From: Roseococcus sp.
GTDB lineage: Bacteria > Pseudomonadota > Alphaproteobacteria > Acetobacterales > Acetobacteraceae
Direction: 5' to 3'
NCBI RefSeq assembly: GCF_019747315.1
Contig: NZ_JAIEQY010000156.1
Location: 1-40,628, forward strand
Length of the DNA: 40,628 nucleotides
Shown: piece by piece, positions 7,878 to 15,049 of the stretch
Position numbering within the stretch: position 1 is the stretch's first letter
Layout of the letters: each line of letters begins with the position of its first letter
Program-made: the position numbers and the translations under genes
The notes under the pieces: model-generated
Databases searched by the model: none
What the model saw: only the letters and a program-made list of their open reading frames with translations
What the model was told of the DNA's origin: nothing

Positions 7878-8854
7878 CGCAATTCGCGGATGCTGCGGAC
7901 CAGGCCGCTCAGCGCAGGGGTCGCCGCGTATTTCGCGTAGACCGGCTCCATCAGCGCAGCCCAGGGGGCGCGGTCATTGATCTCGATGACCGTCACGCCC
8001 GCCGCCACCACGCGCTGGCGGCTGACCTGCTCACGCTCGGCCCAGAGGCGGCGCTGCAGGGCGGCCGATTCCAGCGCGGCCGTGCGCATCATCGTGCGGT
8101 CCGCCTCGCTCATCCGCTGCCAGCGCTGGCGGGAGACGGCCAGCACCTCCGGCACGTTGGAATGCTCGGTGGTGGAGTAGAAGCGCGCCACCTCGAAATG
8201 GCGGGTGCTTTCGTAGGAGGGCCAGTTGTTCTCTGCGCCGTCGATCACGCCGGATTGCAGGCTGGTGAAGACCTCGCCGAAGGGCAGCGGCGTGGGGTTG
8301 GCGCCCAAGGCCCGCATCAGGTCGATCCAGAGGTCGGAGGTCTGCACGCGGATTTTCATGCCGCGCAGGTCAGCGGGCGCCCGCACCGGCCGCGTGGTGT
8401 AGAGGCTGCGGGCACCCGCGTCATACCAGGCGAGCGCGATGATGCCGATCGCCTCCAGCTCCCGCGCGATCGCCTCGCCCGCCACGCCATCGATGGCGCG
8501 CTGCATGTGCGCCACGTCGCGGAACAGGAAGGGCAGCGTGACCACGTTGGTCGAGGCCGCCAGGTTGTTGAAGGGCGAGAGGTTGAAATTGGCGAAATCA
8601 ATGGTGCCCAGGCGCATCTGCTGGATGGCCTCATCCTGCTGGCCGAGCTGCGCCGAGTGGAAGGTGCGCATGCGGATGCGGTTGTTGCTGCGCTCCCCCA
8701 CCATGCGGGTGAAGGCATCCATGGCCTGGCCGTTCGGGTAATCGGCGGCGTGGATGTTCCAGCCGCGCCATTCCTGCCCCGTGGCAGGCAAGGCGGCGGG
8801 AAGGGCGGCGAGCACGAGCATCGCGCAGGCGGTCAACAAGCGTCGGGCTGACAT
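7874..8854 (-). CDS. TRAP transporter periplasmic substrate-binding protein (DctP type)
   Basis: A 326-residue exported binding protein. Residues 1-27 are a signal peptide (ALPAALPATG region). The mature part holds the family ligand-binding arginine segment GMKIRVQTS, followed by PLPFGEVFTSLQSGVIDGAENN, typical of the DctP subfamily that binds C4-dicarboxylates or sugar acids. The track ORF is 31 codons too long; ATG 8854 has a strong GAGGAG ribosome site. It is the first transport gene downstream of the GntR regulator, 89 bases after it, and an inverted repeat lies in that gap. Exact ligand unknown. Confidence 0.93.
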   Translation of the reverse strand: MSARRLLTACAMLVLAALPAALPATGQEWRGWNIHAADYPNGQAMDAFTRMVGERSNNRIRMRTFHSAQLGQQDEAIQQMRLGTIDFANFNLSPFNNLAASTNVVTLPFLFRDVAHMQRAIDGVAGEAIARELEAIGIIALAWYDAGARSLYTTRPVRAPADLRGMKIRVQTSDLWIDLMRALGANPTPLPFGEVFTSLQSGVIDGAENNWPSYESTRHFEVARFYSTTEHSNVPEVLAVSRQRWQRMSEADRTMMRTAALESAALQRRLWAEREQVSRQRVVAAGVTVIEINDRAPWAALMEPVYAKYAATPALSGLVRSIRELR

Positions 8855-8897
8855 GGACTTCTCCTCAAACCGGGTGCTGGCGCACCTCTCATGGGTA

Positions 8898-8913
8898 AAC
8901 TGCAATAGCAGTT
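8898..8913. promoter_or_regulatory. Candidate operator, AACTGC-N4-GCAGTT
   Basis: A perfect 6-bp inverted repeat with a 4-base spacer, 44-59 bases upstream of the dctP start in the only gap of the module. Its position suits a binding site for the adjacent GntR/FCD regulator. The motif is seen directly; the function is inferred. Confidence 0.45.
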
Positions 8914-8943
8914 GGGGAGCTTGGCGCAGTCCGGGGGCGCGCG

Positions 8944-9675
8944 TCAACGCGGCTTTTTGGCCCCCGCCGCCAGCACCCCATTGGTCACCAGCGAGCGCAG
9001 GACATGCTGGCGCATCCGCGCCTCGGCCAGCGCCGCGTCGCGCCGCCTGAAGGCGACGACGATGCCGCGATGCTCAGCGAGGGATTTTGGCAGGTCGCGC
9101 GGGGTGCTGCCCACGGCGCGGTGCTGGCCGCGGTGGTCATAGGCCCGCAGCGAGGCGAGGGACCGGGCCAGGAAGGCATTGCCCGCCGCTGCATGGATCA
9201 GCGCGTGGAATTCCTCATTCGCCGCATCCAGCGCGGCGGTGTCGGCCGCCGCCGTCCCTTCGGCCATGCGGCGCAGCAGCGCGGCCAGGGCCGCAAGGCC
9301 CGCGGCGTCCAGCCGTTCGGCCGCCAGCGCGGCGGCCACGCCCTCAAGCGCGGCGCGGATGCGGCCGAGTTCGGCGAGCTGCCCGGGCCCCAGCTCGGCC
9401 ACCACCGTCCCGCTGCGCGGCAGGGTGAGGACCAGCCCCTCGCGCTCCAGCCGGCGCAGCGCCTCGCGCACTGGCTGGGCGGAGATGCCGAAGGCGGCGG
9501 CCAGGCCGCGCTCGGAAATCTTGCGGCCCGGCGGCAGCGCGCCCTGGATGATGGCGTCCCGCAGGCGGCGAAAGGCCTGCTCGCCGAGCGAGAGCCCCTC
9601 CACCTCGGCGAGTGGCGCTTCCCAGGCACGACCAGGCGGGCGACCAGGCGGCTGAGCAGAAGGGCGGGGCTGCAT
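8944..9675 (-). CDS. GntR family regulator, FadR/FCD type
   Basis: A 243-residue transcription factor. An N-terminal winged helix-turn-helix (about 28-95; RKISERGLAAAFGISAQPVREALRRLE is the recognition region) is followed by an all-helical FCD ligand domain containing the conserved EFHALIHAAAGN segment, which in this family holds metal- and effector-binding residues. Such regulators usually repress uptake and breakdown of an organic acid until that acid or its product binds. It is immediately upstream of and co-oriented with dctPQM, so it probably controls that transporter. The N-terminal 25 residues are Pro-rich and of uncertain start choice. Confidence 0.9.
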   Translation of the reverse strand: MQPRPSAQPPGRPPGRAWEAPLAEVEGLSLGEQAFRRLRDAIIQGALPPGRKISERGLAAAFGISAQPVREALRRLEREGLVLTLPRSGTVVAELGPGQLAELGRIRAALEGVAAALAAERLDAAGLAALAALLRRMAEGTAAADTAALDAANEEFHALIHAAAGNAFLARSLASLRAYDHRGQHRAVGSTPRDLPKSLAEHRGIVVAFRRRDAALAEARMRQHVLRSLVTNGVLAAGAKKPR

Positions 9676-9714
9676 GGCGTCAGTGATAGCGAGGGGGTGG
9701 GCCGGGTGAAAGTC

Positions 9715-10215
9715 TCAGCCGCCGCGCCGCGCCAACTCGGCCCCAAGGTTGGCCCCGAGGTTGGCCCACAGCCCGGCCGGGCAGGCGCCGGAACTGGCCA
9801 CTGCCAGGCCGAAGAGCGCGGGGCGTGGCCCGAGGCCGAGCCCCCCGGCCAGATGGCCGGAAAGTTGCCGCCAGCGCCCGCGCTCCGGCGGCGTCGGGCT
9901 GAAGGCGTTGCCATCCAGGAAACGCGCGCGCTCGCCCCAGGCCTCGCGCAGCACGTCGATATATGGGCCCCCGGGGGGAAGCAGCGCCACTTCCAGCCGG
10001 CAGGCGCCGCGCTGGAAGCCCTGCGCGGCAAAGGAACCGTCGGCCAGCAGCGCGGCTTCGCCCAAAGGCTGCCAGCCGGCCTCGGCGAGGCTCCGGGCCA
10101 GGCTGCCGGAGGCCTCGGCCTGCGGCCCCAGGGGCTGGGTGCGCGCGCGGTCGAGCCTCAGGGCGAAGCCCAGCGCCAGCACCAGGGCAAGGATCCACGG
10201 GAGCGACCTAGGCAT
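9715..10215 (-). CDS. Membrane-anchored exosortase-associated protein of unknown family
   Basis: A 166-residue protein with one N-terminal hydrophobic segment (PWILALVLALGFALRL) and an extracytoplasmic remainder. Two cysteines (GACRLEV and GACPAGLW) could form a disulfide. Start ATG 10215 lies inside the last codons of the exosortase gene (8-base overlap); the track's longer ORF starts in that gene and is rejected. I do not recognise the family. Position is reminiscent of the EpsI-type companions encoded beside some exosortases, but I cannot show homology. Because it is tightly coupled to the exosortase it probably serves in processing or handling of the sorted protein. Confidence 0.65.
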   Translation of the reverse strand: MPRSLPWILALVLALGFALRLDRARTQPLGPQAEASGSLARSLAEAGWQPLGEAALLADGSFAAQGFQRGACRLEVALLPPGGPYIDVLREAWGERARFLDGNAFSPTPPERGRWRQLSGHLAGGLGLGPRPALFGLAVASSGACPAGLWANLGANLGAELARRGG

Positions 10216-11029
10216 CGGCACTCGCTTGCAGCACGGCCACGCAGAGCAGGCCGAAAAGATTGGTGCCCAGCACGCCATGCCCCCAGCCATAGGCCAGCGG
10301 CGACCAGGTCAGCAGCATCAGCCGCAGCAGGTTCAGCACGACCAGGATCACCACGAGCGCAAGAAGGGGGCGCAAAAGGGGCCGGCCCGCGCCCTCGGCC
10401 CGGCGCATCACCAGCAGCGCCAGCACCGCCGGCGGCAGGAAATGCGCGATGGAGCAGCCGGCCAGCACGGCGATGCCATGGCCATCCGGCATGCGCAGCA
10501 CCGCCCCGGCCAGGGTCAGCCCCGGCTCCAACCCGGAGAGAAGGGCATGGGTGGCCCAGGCCTCCAGATGGGTCAGCGCGCTCAAGGCCTCCTGGCCCAG
10601 GGCGCCGCCCAGCGGGATGGCGCCAAGCCCCGCCATGCCGATCGCGCCCCAGCGTGCCGCGCCGCGGCTGTACCAGGCGACGGCCGTGCCCATCAGCACC
10701 AGCGCGAGCGCGGCGACGAGGGTGGAGGGCAAAAGAAGCAGGCCGGCGCAGAGCGCCCCGGCCCAGGATGGCGCATGGAGGTCGCCCGCTTGCGCGCCGC
10801 GCCGCAGGGCCTCCAGCGAGGCCAGGAGGGCCATGAGGTCCAGCGGGCCCAGCCCGTTCAGGGCCAGCAGGGCGGCCGGTCCCGACTCACGCAGGGCCAG
10901 CGCCAGCGGGCCGAGCTGCAGGCTCAGCCAGGCAGCCAGCAGAAGGGCCAGGGCGAGCCCCGCCTCTCGCCCCAGGCCAGGCTCGGGGATTCGCAGCCAG
11001 CGAGGCAATGCGCGAGAGGCGGTGGCCAT
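10208..11029 (-). CDS. Exosortase/archaeosortase family transpeptidase-like membrane protein
   Basis: A 273-residue polytopic inner-membrane protein. The superfamily triad is visible in the right order and spacing: Cys192 in LAGCSIAH, Arg236 in NLLRLMLL and His251 in GWGHGVLG, each at the outer edge of a hydrophobic helix. Exosortases cleave PEP-CTERM-like C-terminal signals and hand proteins to the cell surface. The real start is ATG 11029, overlapping the substrate gene's TGA by one base; the first 128 residues of the track ORF are a shadow of the substrate gene. The C-motif reads GCSIAH rather than the common CSG, so this is a divergent subtype that I cannot name. Its gene neighbours are a candidate substrate upstream and a small membrane protein downstream. 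Confidence 0.82.
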   Translation of the reverse strand: MATASRALPRWLRIPEPGLGREAGLALALLLAAWLSLQLGPLALALRESGPAALLALNGLGPLDLMALLASLEALRRGAQAGDLHAPSWAGALCAGLLLLPSTLVAALALVLMGTAVAWYSRGAARWGAIGMAGLGAIPLGGALGQEALSALTHLEAWATHALLSGLEPGLTLAGAVLRMPDGHGIAVLAGCSIAHFLPPAVLALLVMRRAEGAGRPLLRPLLALVVILVVLNLLRLMLLTWSPLAYGWGHGVLGTNLFGLLCVAVLQASADA

Positions 11030-11805
11030 CAGCCGGCGGCCTTGGCGCGCCGCCGGCGCCACAGGCCAAGCAGGCCGAGCAGCAGCGGGGAGCCCGCCAC
11101 CGGCGCGGCATTCACCGGCACGCTGACGGTCTGCGGCCCGGTCTGCGGGCCGAGCTTCGCGAGGTCGGTGGGCGTGATCGCCTGGGTCTGCGTGGAGTAG
11201 GCGATCATGTTGAACTCGAAAGCGGGCAAGCTGCTGCTGAAGACCACGCGGTTGAAACCTGTGTCGCCATTGAAGTTGAAATTGGCGAAATAGGTCCCCG
11301 TCGCCGCCTGGCTGCCATTCGGGTTGAGCGTCACGTCGCGCCCGCTCACGGAATCCACGAGCCGGCTGCCATTGTAGAAGGACAGCGTGTTGTAGCTGTC
11401 CACCGAGCCCCACATGATGCCGAAATACTGCTGGTTCTGGGCGTAGTTGATGGTGATCGCACCGCCCGGCTGGGTGGCGAAGTAATTGCGGCTCTCGATC
11501 CCCGTCGGCGTCCAGGGCGCGGCGGTGATGCCCGCCACATTGCCCATGTAGATGCCGGAGGTGCCGGAATAGCTGATCGAGCCCGCACTGGAATCACTCC
11601 CGAAGCGCACCGTCTCCTGGCTCACCAGTCCCGGCCGATCACCGGCGCCGAGGTCCAGCAGGTTCACCGTGCCGGATTGCGCGACGCTGGTGAGGCTGGT
11701 GGACATGGTGACATTGTCATTCGCCACGGCCTGCCGGGTCAGGCCCAACTGGCCGGCCAGGACGCATGGCGCAAGCGCCAGCCCCCAGCTCCATTTGCGT
11801 TGCAT
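11029..11805 (-). CDS. Exosortase-dependent surface protein (candidate sorting substrate)
   Basis: A 258-residue exported protein. Residues 1-28 are a signal peptide. The mature part is rich in Ser, Thr, Gly and Asn, low in Lys and Cys, and predicted to be beta-rich; the segment FGIMWGSVDSYNTLSFYNG resembles a recurring motif of exosortase-dependent cyanobacterial and proteobacterial surface proteins. The C-terminus has the three-part sorting layout: a short Pro motif (NAAPVAGSP), a hydrophobic stretch (LLLGLLGLW) and a basic tail (RRRRAK). The classical VPEP is absent, so this is a variant signal. GGGAAAGG lies upstream of the ATG. The gene overlaps the exosortase gene by one base, which makes it the obvious client. 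Confidence 0.82.
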   Translation of the reverse strand: MQRKWSWGLALAPCVLAGQLGLTRQAVANDNVTMSTSLTSVAQSGTVNLLDLGAGDRPGLVSQETVRFGSDSSAGSISYSGTSGIYMGNVAGITAAPWTPTGIESRNYFATQPGGAITINYAQNQQYFGIMWGSVDSYNTLSFYNGSRLVDSVSGRDVTLNPNGSQAATGTYFANFNFNGDTGFNRVVFSSSLPAFEFNMIAYSTQTQAITPTDLAKLGPQTGPQTVSVPVNAAPVAGSPLLLGLLGLWRRRRAKAAG

Positions 11806-11829
11806 GTGTCAGGCCTTTCCCGAAGTGAT

Positions 11830-11847
11830 GCCCCCATGATTGGGGGC
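11830..11847. other. Perfect hairpin GCCCCCA-N4-TGGGGGC in the leader of the surface-protein gene
   Basis: A 7-bp perfect stem with a 4-base loop lies 25-42 bases upstream of the surface-protein start and about 50 bases after the upstream secreted-protein stop. No T-run follows on either strand. It may stabilise or attenuate the message between the first and second genes. Confidence 0.45.
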
Positions 11848-11895
11848 TCCGCGCAGGGGAAGGGGCAAGGCCCATGCCGTCGCTGCCTGCGAATC

Positions 11896-12375
11896 TCAGC
11901 GCAGGCTGCGCAGGCTCCGCTCCGCCTGGCGGCGCAGGGCGATGAGGATGGGCTGCACCACGGTGCCCTGGGTAAAGGCGCTGCCCCATTCGCTGCTGTC
12001 CACACCCAGCACGAGAAGGTTGGGCCGCAGCTGCGCCACACAGGCCGGCGGCTGGGAGACCGGGCCGCCCACCGCCGCCGGCTGGCAGGCCGGCAGGCCC
12101 TGGAGCAATTGCCAGGCCTGGTCGGTCGCCACGATGGCGCGGTTCAGCTCATCCAGCTCATAGGTGGCGGTGGGTGCGCCGAGCCGCATCACCCGGATTT
12201 CCGCGCCGATTTCGATGCGCAGGCTGCGCAGGTCGGGCCGCGTGAGCCCGGCATCGAGCGTCTCGATCAGCCGCGCCACGCTGAGGCGCAGCTCCGGCAC
12301 GCCGGCCTGGGCCGGGGCGAAGGGAAGGGTGAGGGCCAGGCCCAGCAGAAGGGCGCGGGTGGCTTGGGCGATCAT
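11896..12375 (-). CDS. Small secreted protein at the head of the exosortase locus, unknown family
   Basis: A 159-residue exported protein. The signal peptide is TRALLLGLALTLPFAPAQA. The mature part is mixed alpha/beta with two cysteines about 17 residues apart (PACQ and PACV) that may pair in the periplasm; the C-terminus is Arg-rich (RRQAERSLRSLR). Two ATGs occur (12381 and 12375); GGAG touches the first and lies six bases before the second, so I choose 12375. It is co-oriented with the substrate, exosortase and partner genes, with a 90-base gap containing the hairpin. No family recognised; a role with the sorted surface protein is inferred from position. Confidence 0.65.
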   Translation of the reverse strand: MIAQATRALLLGLALTLPFAPAQAGVPELRLSVARLIETLDAGLTRPDLRSLRIEIGAEIRVMRLGAPTATYELDELNRAIVATDQAWQLLQGLPACQPAAVGGPVSQPPACVAQLRPNLLVLGVDSSEWGSAFTQGTVVQPILIALRRQAERSLRSLR

Positions 12376-12546
12376 GATCATCTCCGATCCAGTTCCCCAT
12401 CGCGGGGTGTTGCACCGGCCTGCCGCCGCTTGCCGCCAGCCTCACGACCGGCATCCCGCGACAGGCCGAGAGAATGGCGGGGTATCAGCAAGGAACGGGC
12501 CACGGACGCATCCGTGCGGTGCCGGAGCACCACCAATCCACTTGCA

Positions 12547-12555
12547 TTGTATACA
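12547..12555. promoter_or_regulatory. Candidate GntR/FadR-family operator TTGTATACA
   Basis: TTGTATACA contains the palindrome TGTATACA, matching the general tnGTnnACna operator pattern of FadR-type GntR regulators. It lies 24-32 bases upstream of the GntR start and in the divergent gap to the exosortase locus, so it could control both directions. Autoregulation is inferred. Confidence 0.5.
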
Positions 12556-12578
12556 GCGATGCATAATGCTTGCTGCGC

Positions 12579-13286
12579 ATGTCGGCCACCAAGCTCCCTC
12601 CCGAAGCGCCGCGCGCCAGCGCCGTGGACGTCGCCTATGAGGCGCTGCGGGGCATGCTGCTGCTGTATGAGCTGCGCCCCGGCGAGCGGTTGAACGAGGT
12701 TCACCTAGCCGAACGCCTCGGCCTTTCCCGCACGCCCTTGCGTGAGGCGTTGAACCGCCTGGCGGCCGAGCGCCTGCTGGTGGCCCGCGGCGGCCAGGGC
12801 TTCTTCGTGCGCGACCTCGACCTGCGCGAGGCGATGGACCTTTACGAATTGCGCGAGGCGCTGGAAGCCACCGCCTTCCGCCTGGCCTGCGAGCGCGCGA
12901 CGCCCAGCGCCGTGGCGGCGCTGGGCCGTTCCTGGCGCGCGCGGCATCGCCAATTGGCCCGCGCGCAGGACCGTGCCGCGATGGTGGCGGAGGATGTGCG
13001 CTTCCATGAATCGCTCTGCGCCCTCGCCGCCAATGCCGAGCTGCTGCGTGCGCTGAACGAGGTGAATGCGCGCACCACCTTCATCCGCTGGGCCTATGCT
13101 ACCGGCCCCCGCCCCGAGCTGAACCTGGACGAGCATGACGCGCTGCTGGAAGCGCTGGTGGCGCGTGATGCCGCGGCCGGCGCCGAGATCCTGAAGCGCC
13201 ATATCGGCCGCCGCGCTGAGGCCTTGACCACCTTGCTGGCGCCCGCGCGCGCCTTTCCGATCACCCCCCGCAGGAGGACTCCCTGA
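12579..13286 (+). CDS. GntR family regulator, FadR/FCD type, of the catabolic operon
   Basis: A 235-residue regulator. The winged helix domain occupies about residues 15-80 (LNEVHLAERLGLSRTPLREALNRL is the DNA-binding helix pair) and the FCD ligand domain about 90-220, with conserved DVRFHESLCALAAN and C-terminal EHDALLEALVARD...RHI metal-binding histidine segments. I use ATG 12579; a TTG nine bases earlier is the track start. It is the first gene of an eight-gene plus-strand operon and overlaps the cupin start by one base (TGATG). The upstream TTGTATACA motif is its likely operator. It probably senses an intermediate of the pathway encoded downstream. Confidence 0.9.
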   Translation: MSATKLPPEAPRASAVDVAYEALRGMLLLYELRPGERLNEVHLAERLGLSRTPLREALNRLAAERLLVARGGQGFFVRDLDLREAMDLYELREALEATAFRLACERATPSAVAALGRSWRARHRQLARAQDRAAMVAEDVRFHESLCALAANAELLRALNEVNARTTFIRWAYATGPRPELNLDEHDALLEALVARDAAAGAEILKRHIGRRAEALTTLLAPARAFPITPRRRTP

Positions 13287-13795
13287 TGCCCGATACCCCC
13301 ATGCCGATGGCCCCGCTCGTGGTCGTCCAGCCCGACGACGCGCGCTCCTTCTGGCAGCCCGTGCCGGCCAATGGCTTCGTGCGCTGCATGCTCGCCTCCA
13401 ACGAAATCGGCGGCGAGACGCCCTTCTCCATGGGCACGCAGTTGGTGGATGCCGGCTGCTTCGTGCGCGAACATGTGCACCCCGACAATGAGGAAGTGAT
13501 CTTCGTGCTGGAAGGCGGCGGCGAGGCGCTGCTCGACGGCAAGGACAAGGTGCCGATGGTGAAGGGCACCTGCATCTACATCGGCAAGGGCCGCGCGCAT
13601 CGCTTCCAGGCGAGCGACGATGCGCCGATGACCTTCATGTGGCTGATGATGCCCGGCGGCCTTGAGACCTTCTTCGCCCGCATCGGCCGCGAGCGGAAGC
13701 CGGCCGACCCACAGCCGCCGAATTTCCCGCGCCCCGTGGATGTCCTGCAGATCGAGGCCGAGACGGTCTTCGGCACCTTGCCGCCGAAAGCCTGA
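13286..13795 (+). CDS. Single-domain cupin protein, probable metal enzyme
   Basis: A 169-residue cupin. The first cupin motif is clear: His63 and His65 in REHVHPDNEE with Glu69/70, then glycine-rich VLEGGGEALLDG; the second motif supplies His105 in GKGRAHRF. These four residues are the usual ligands for Fe, Mn or Ni. Start ATG 13286 has AGGAGG eight bases upstream and overlaps the GntR stop. Cupins in such operons may be dioxygenases, isomerases or decarboxylases; no more specific call is possible. The next gene (NIPSNAP) begins five bases after its stop. Confidence 0.85.
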   Translation: MPDTPMPMAPLVVVQPDDARSFWQPVPANGFVRCMLASNEIGGETPFSMGTQLVDAGCFVREHVHPDNEEVIFVLEGGGEALLDGKDKVPMVKGTCIYIGKGRAHRFQASDDAPMTFMWLMMPGGLETFFARIGRERKPADPQPPNFPRPVDVLQIEAETVFGTLPPKA

Positions 13796-13799
13796 CCGC

Positions 13800-14114
13800 A
13801 TGATCGTCGAGGAGCGGGACTACCGCATGAAGCCCGGCAAGCTCGGGCTGTTCGTCGCCACCTATGAGAAGCACGGGCTGCCCTTGCAGGTGAAGTATCT
13901 GGGCAAGTTCCTGGGCTATTTCACGACAGAGATCGGCGAGTTGAACCACGTCGTCGCCCTCTGGGGCTATGAGGGGCTGGATGACCGCGCGCGCCGCCGT
14001 GCCGCCATGCTGGCCGACCCGCAATGGCAGGAGTATCTGGGCATGGTCGCGGATTACCTCGATGTGCAGAACACGCGCATCCTCACCCCCTCCAGCTTCT
14101 CGCCGATCCAATGA
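13800..14114 (+). CDS. NIPSNAP family protein
   Basis: A 104-residue ferredoxin-like-fold protein. The opening MIVEERDYRMKPGKLGLFV and the later GYFTTEIGELNHVVALWGY are characteristic of NIPSNAP domains, which occur in dimeric bacterial proteins of largely unknown reaction. The track ORF begins 46 codons early inside the cupin gene; ATG 13800 is the sensible start. It overlaps the next gene by four bases (ATGA). Its repeated partnership with hydroxyacyl-CoA dehydrogenase-like genes and TRAP genes suggests a catabolic role, but no reaction can be assigned. Confidence 0.88.
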   Translation: MIVEERDYRMKPGKLGLFVATYEKHGLPLQVKYLGKFLGYFTTEIGELNHVVALWGYEGLDDRARRRAAMLADPQWQEYLGMVADYLDVQNTRILTPSSFSPIQ

Positions 14115-15049
14115 GCGCTTTGCCAAAGGTGGCGCTGATCGGCGCCGGCACCATCGGCACGGCCTGGGCCGTGGTCTTCGCCCGCGCCGGCTGCACCGTC
14201 CGCGTCTGGGATGGCGATGCGGCCGCGCTGGACCGCTTTCCGGCGCGCGCAGCTGCCGTGTTCGAGGCGCTGGAAGGCTCGGCCATCGCCGGCCTGCCGG
14301 GCGGCCTGTCCCGCATCACCACCCATGCCGACCTCGCCGAGGCCGTGGGCGATGTGGATTGGGTGCAGGAACAGGTGAAGGAGGACCTCGCGATCAAGCA
14401 GGAGGTCCTGCCGCGCGTCGAAGCCGCGATGCGGCCGGATGCCATCCTCGCCACCTCCACCTCCGGCCTCTCCCAGGCGGCGCTGGCCTCCGTGCTGGCG
14501 CGGCCCGATCGCTTCATCGTGGTGCATCCGCTGACGCCGCCCTTCCTGCTGCCGGTGACGGAGATCGTGACCCATCCCGGCACCTCGGAGGCGACGCTGG
14601 CCGAGGCCTATCGCGTCATGGAGGCGGTGGGGCAGAAGCCGATCCGCGTGCATGGCGAGATCAGCGGCTTCGCGATGAACCGCATCCAGGCCGCCATGCT
14701 GAATGAGATGGTGGCGCTGGTGCGCGATGGCGTCATCAGCGCCCAGGATGCCGATACCACGCTCACCCACGGCTTCGGCCTGCGCTGGGCGGTGATCGGC
14801 CCCTTCGCCGGCGTGGACCTGAACGCGCTGGGCGGCATCCGGCAATACATGGAGCTGTTCGGCTATATCCTGGACGATGTGGCGAAGGATCGCGGCGCCG
14901 CCCAGGCGCTGACGCCCGCCGCGGTGGACAAGCTGGAGGCGGGCTTGCGCGCGCAACTCCCGCTCACCGAATTGCCCGCGCGCCAGAAGCGGCGGGACCG
15001 TGCCATCGCCGCCTTGCGCGGCCACCTTGAGAAGGCGGGCCGCCCGTGA
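14111..15049 (+). CDS. 3-hydroxyacyl-CoA dehydrogenase-like NAD oxidoreductase (carnitine/gulonate dehydrogenase type)
   Basis: A 312-residue dehydrogenase with an N-terminal Rossmann NAD site (LIGAGTIGTAWAVVFARAG), the catalytic region STSGLSQ and IVVHPLTPP (HxxxP containing the catalytic His), and a helical C-terminal dimerisation domain with GFAMNRIQAAMLNE. Length and single-domain form match the L-carnitine dehydrogenase, L-gulonate 3-dehydrogenase and lambda-crystallin group, which oxidise free beta-hydroxy acids. Start ATG 14111 overlaps the NIPSNAP stop; the dctQ start overlaps its own stop (GTGA). It is therefore the likely first oxidation step on the acid imported by the TRAP system in the same operon. 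Substrate unknown. Confidence 0.85.
   Translation: MSALPKVALIGAGTIGTAWAVVFARAGCTVRVWDGDAAALDRFPARAAAVFEALEGSAIAGLPGGLSRITTHADLAEAVGDVDWVQEQVKEDLAIKQEVLPRVEAAMRPDAILATSTSGLSQAALASVLARPDRFIVVHPLTPPFLLPVTEIVTHPGTSEATLAEAYRVMEAVGQKPIRVHGEISGFAMNRIQAAMLNEMVALVRDGVISAQDADTTLTHGFGLRWAVIGPFAGVDLNALGGIRQYMELFGYILDDVAKDRGAAQALTPAAVDKLEAGLRAQLPLTELPARQKRRDRAIAALRGHLEKAGRP

Noticed and set aside
9004-11200. Long plus-strand ORFs (610 and 483 residues) across the GntR and exosortase genes
   Set aside because: They are antisense to genes with clear motifs and good starts.
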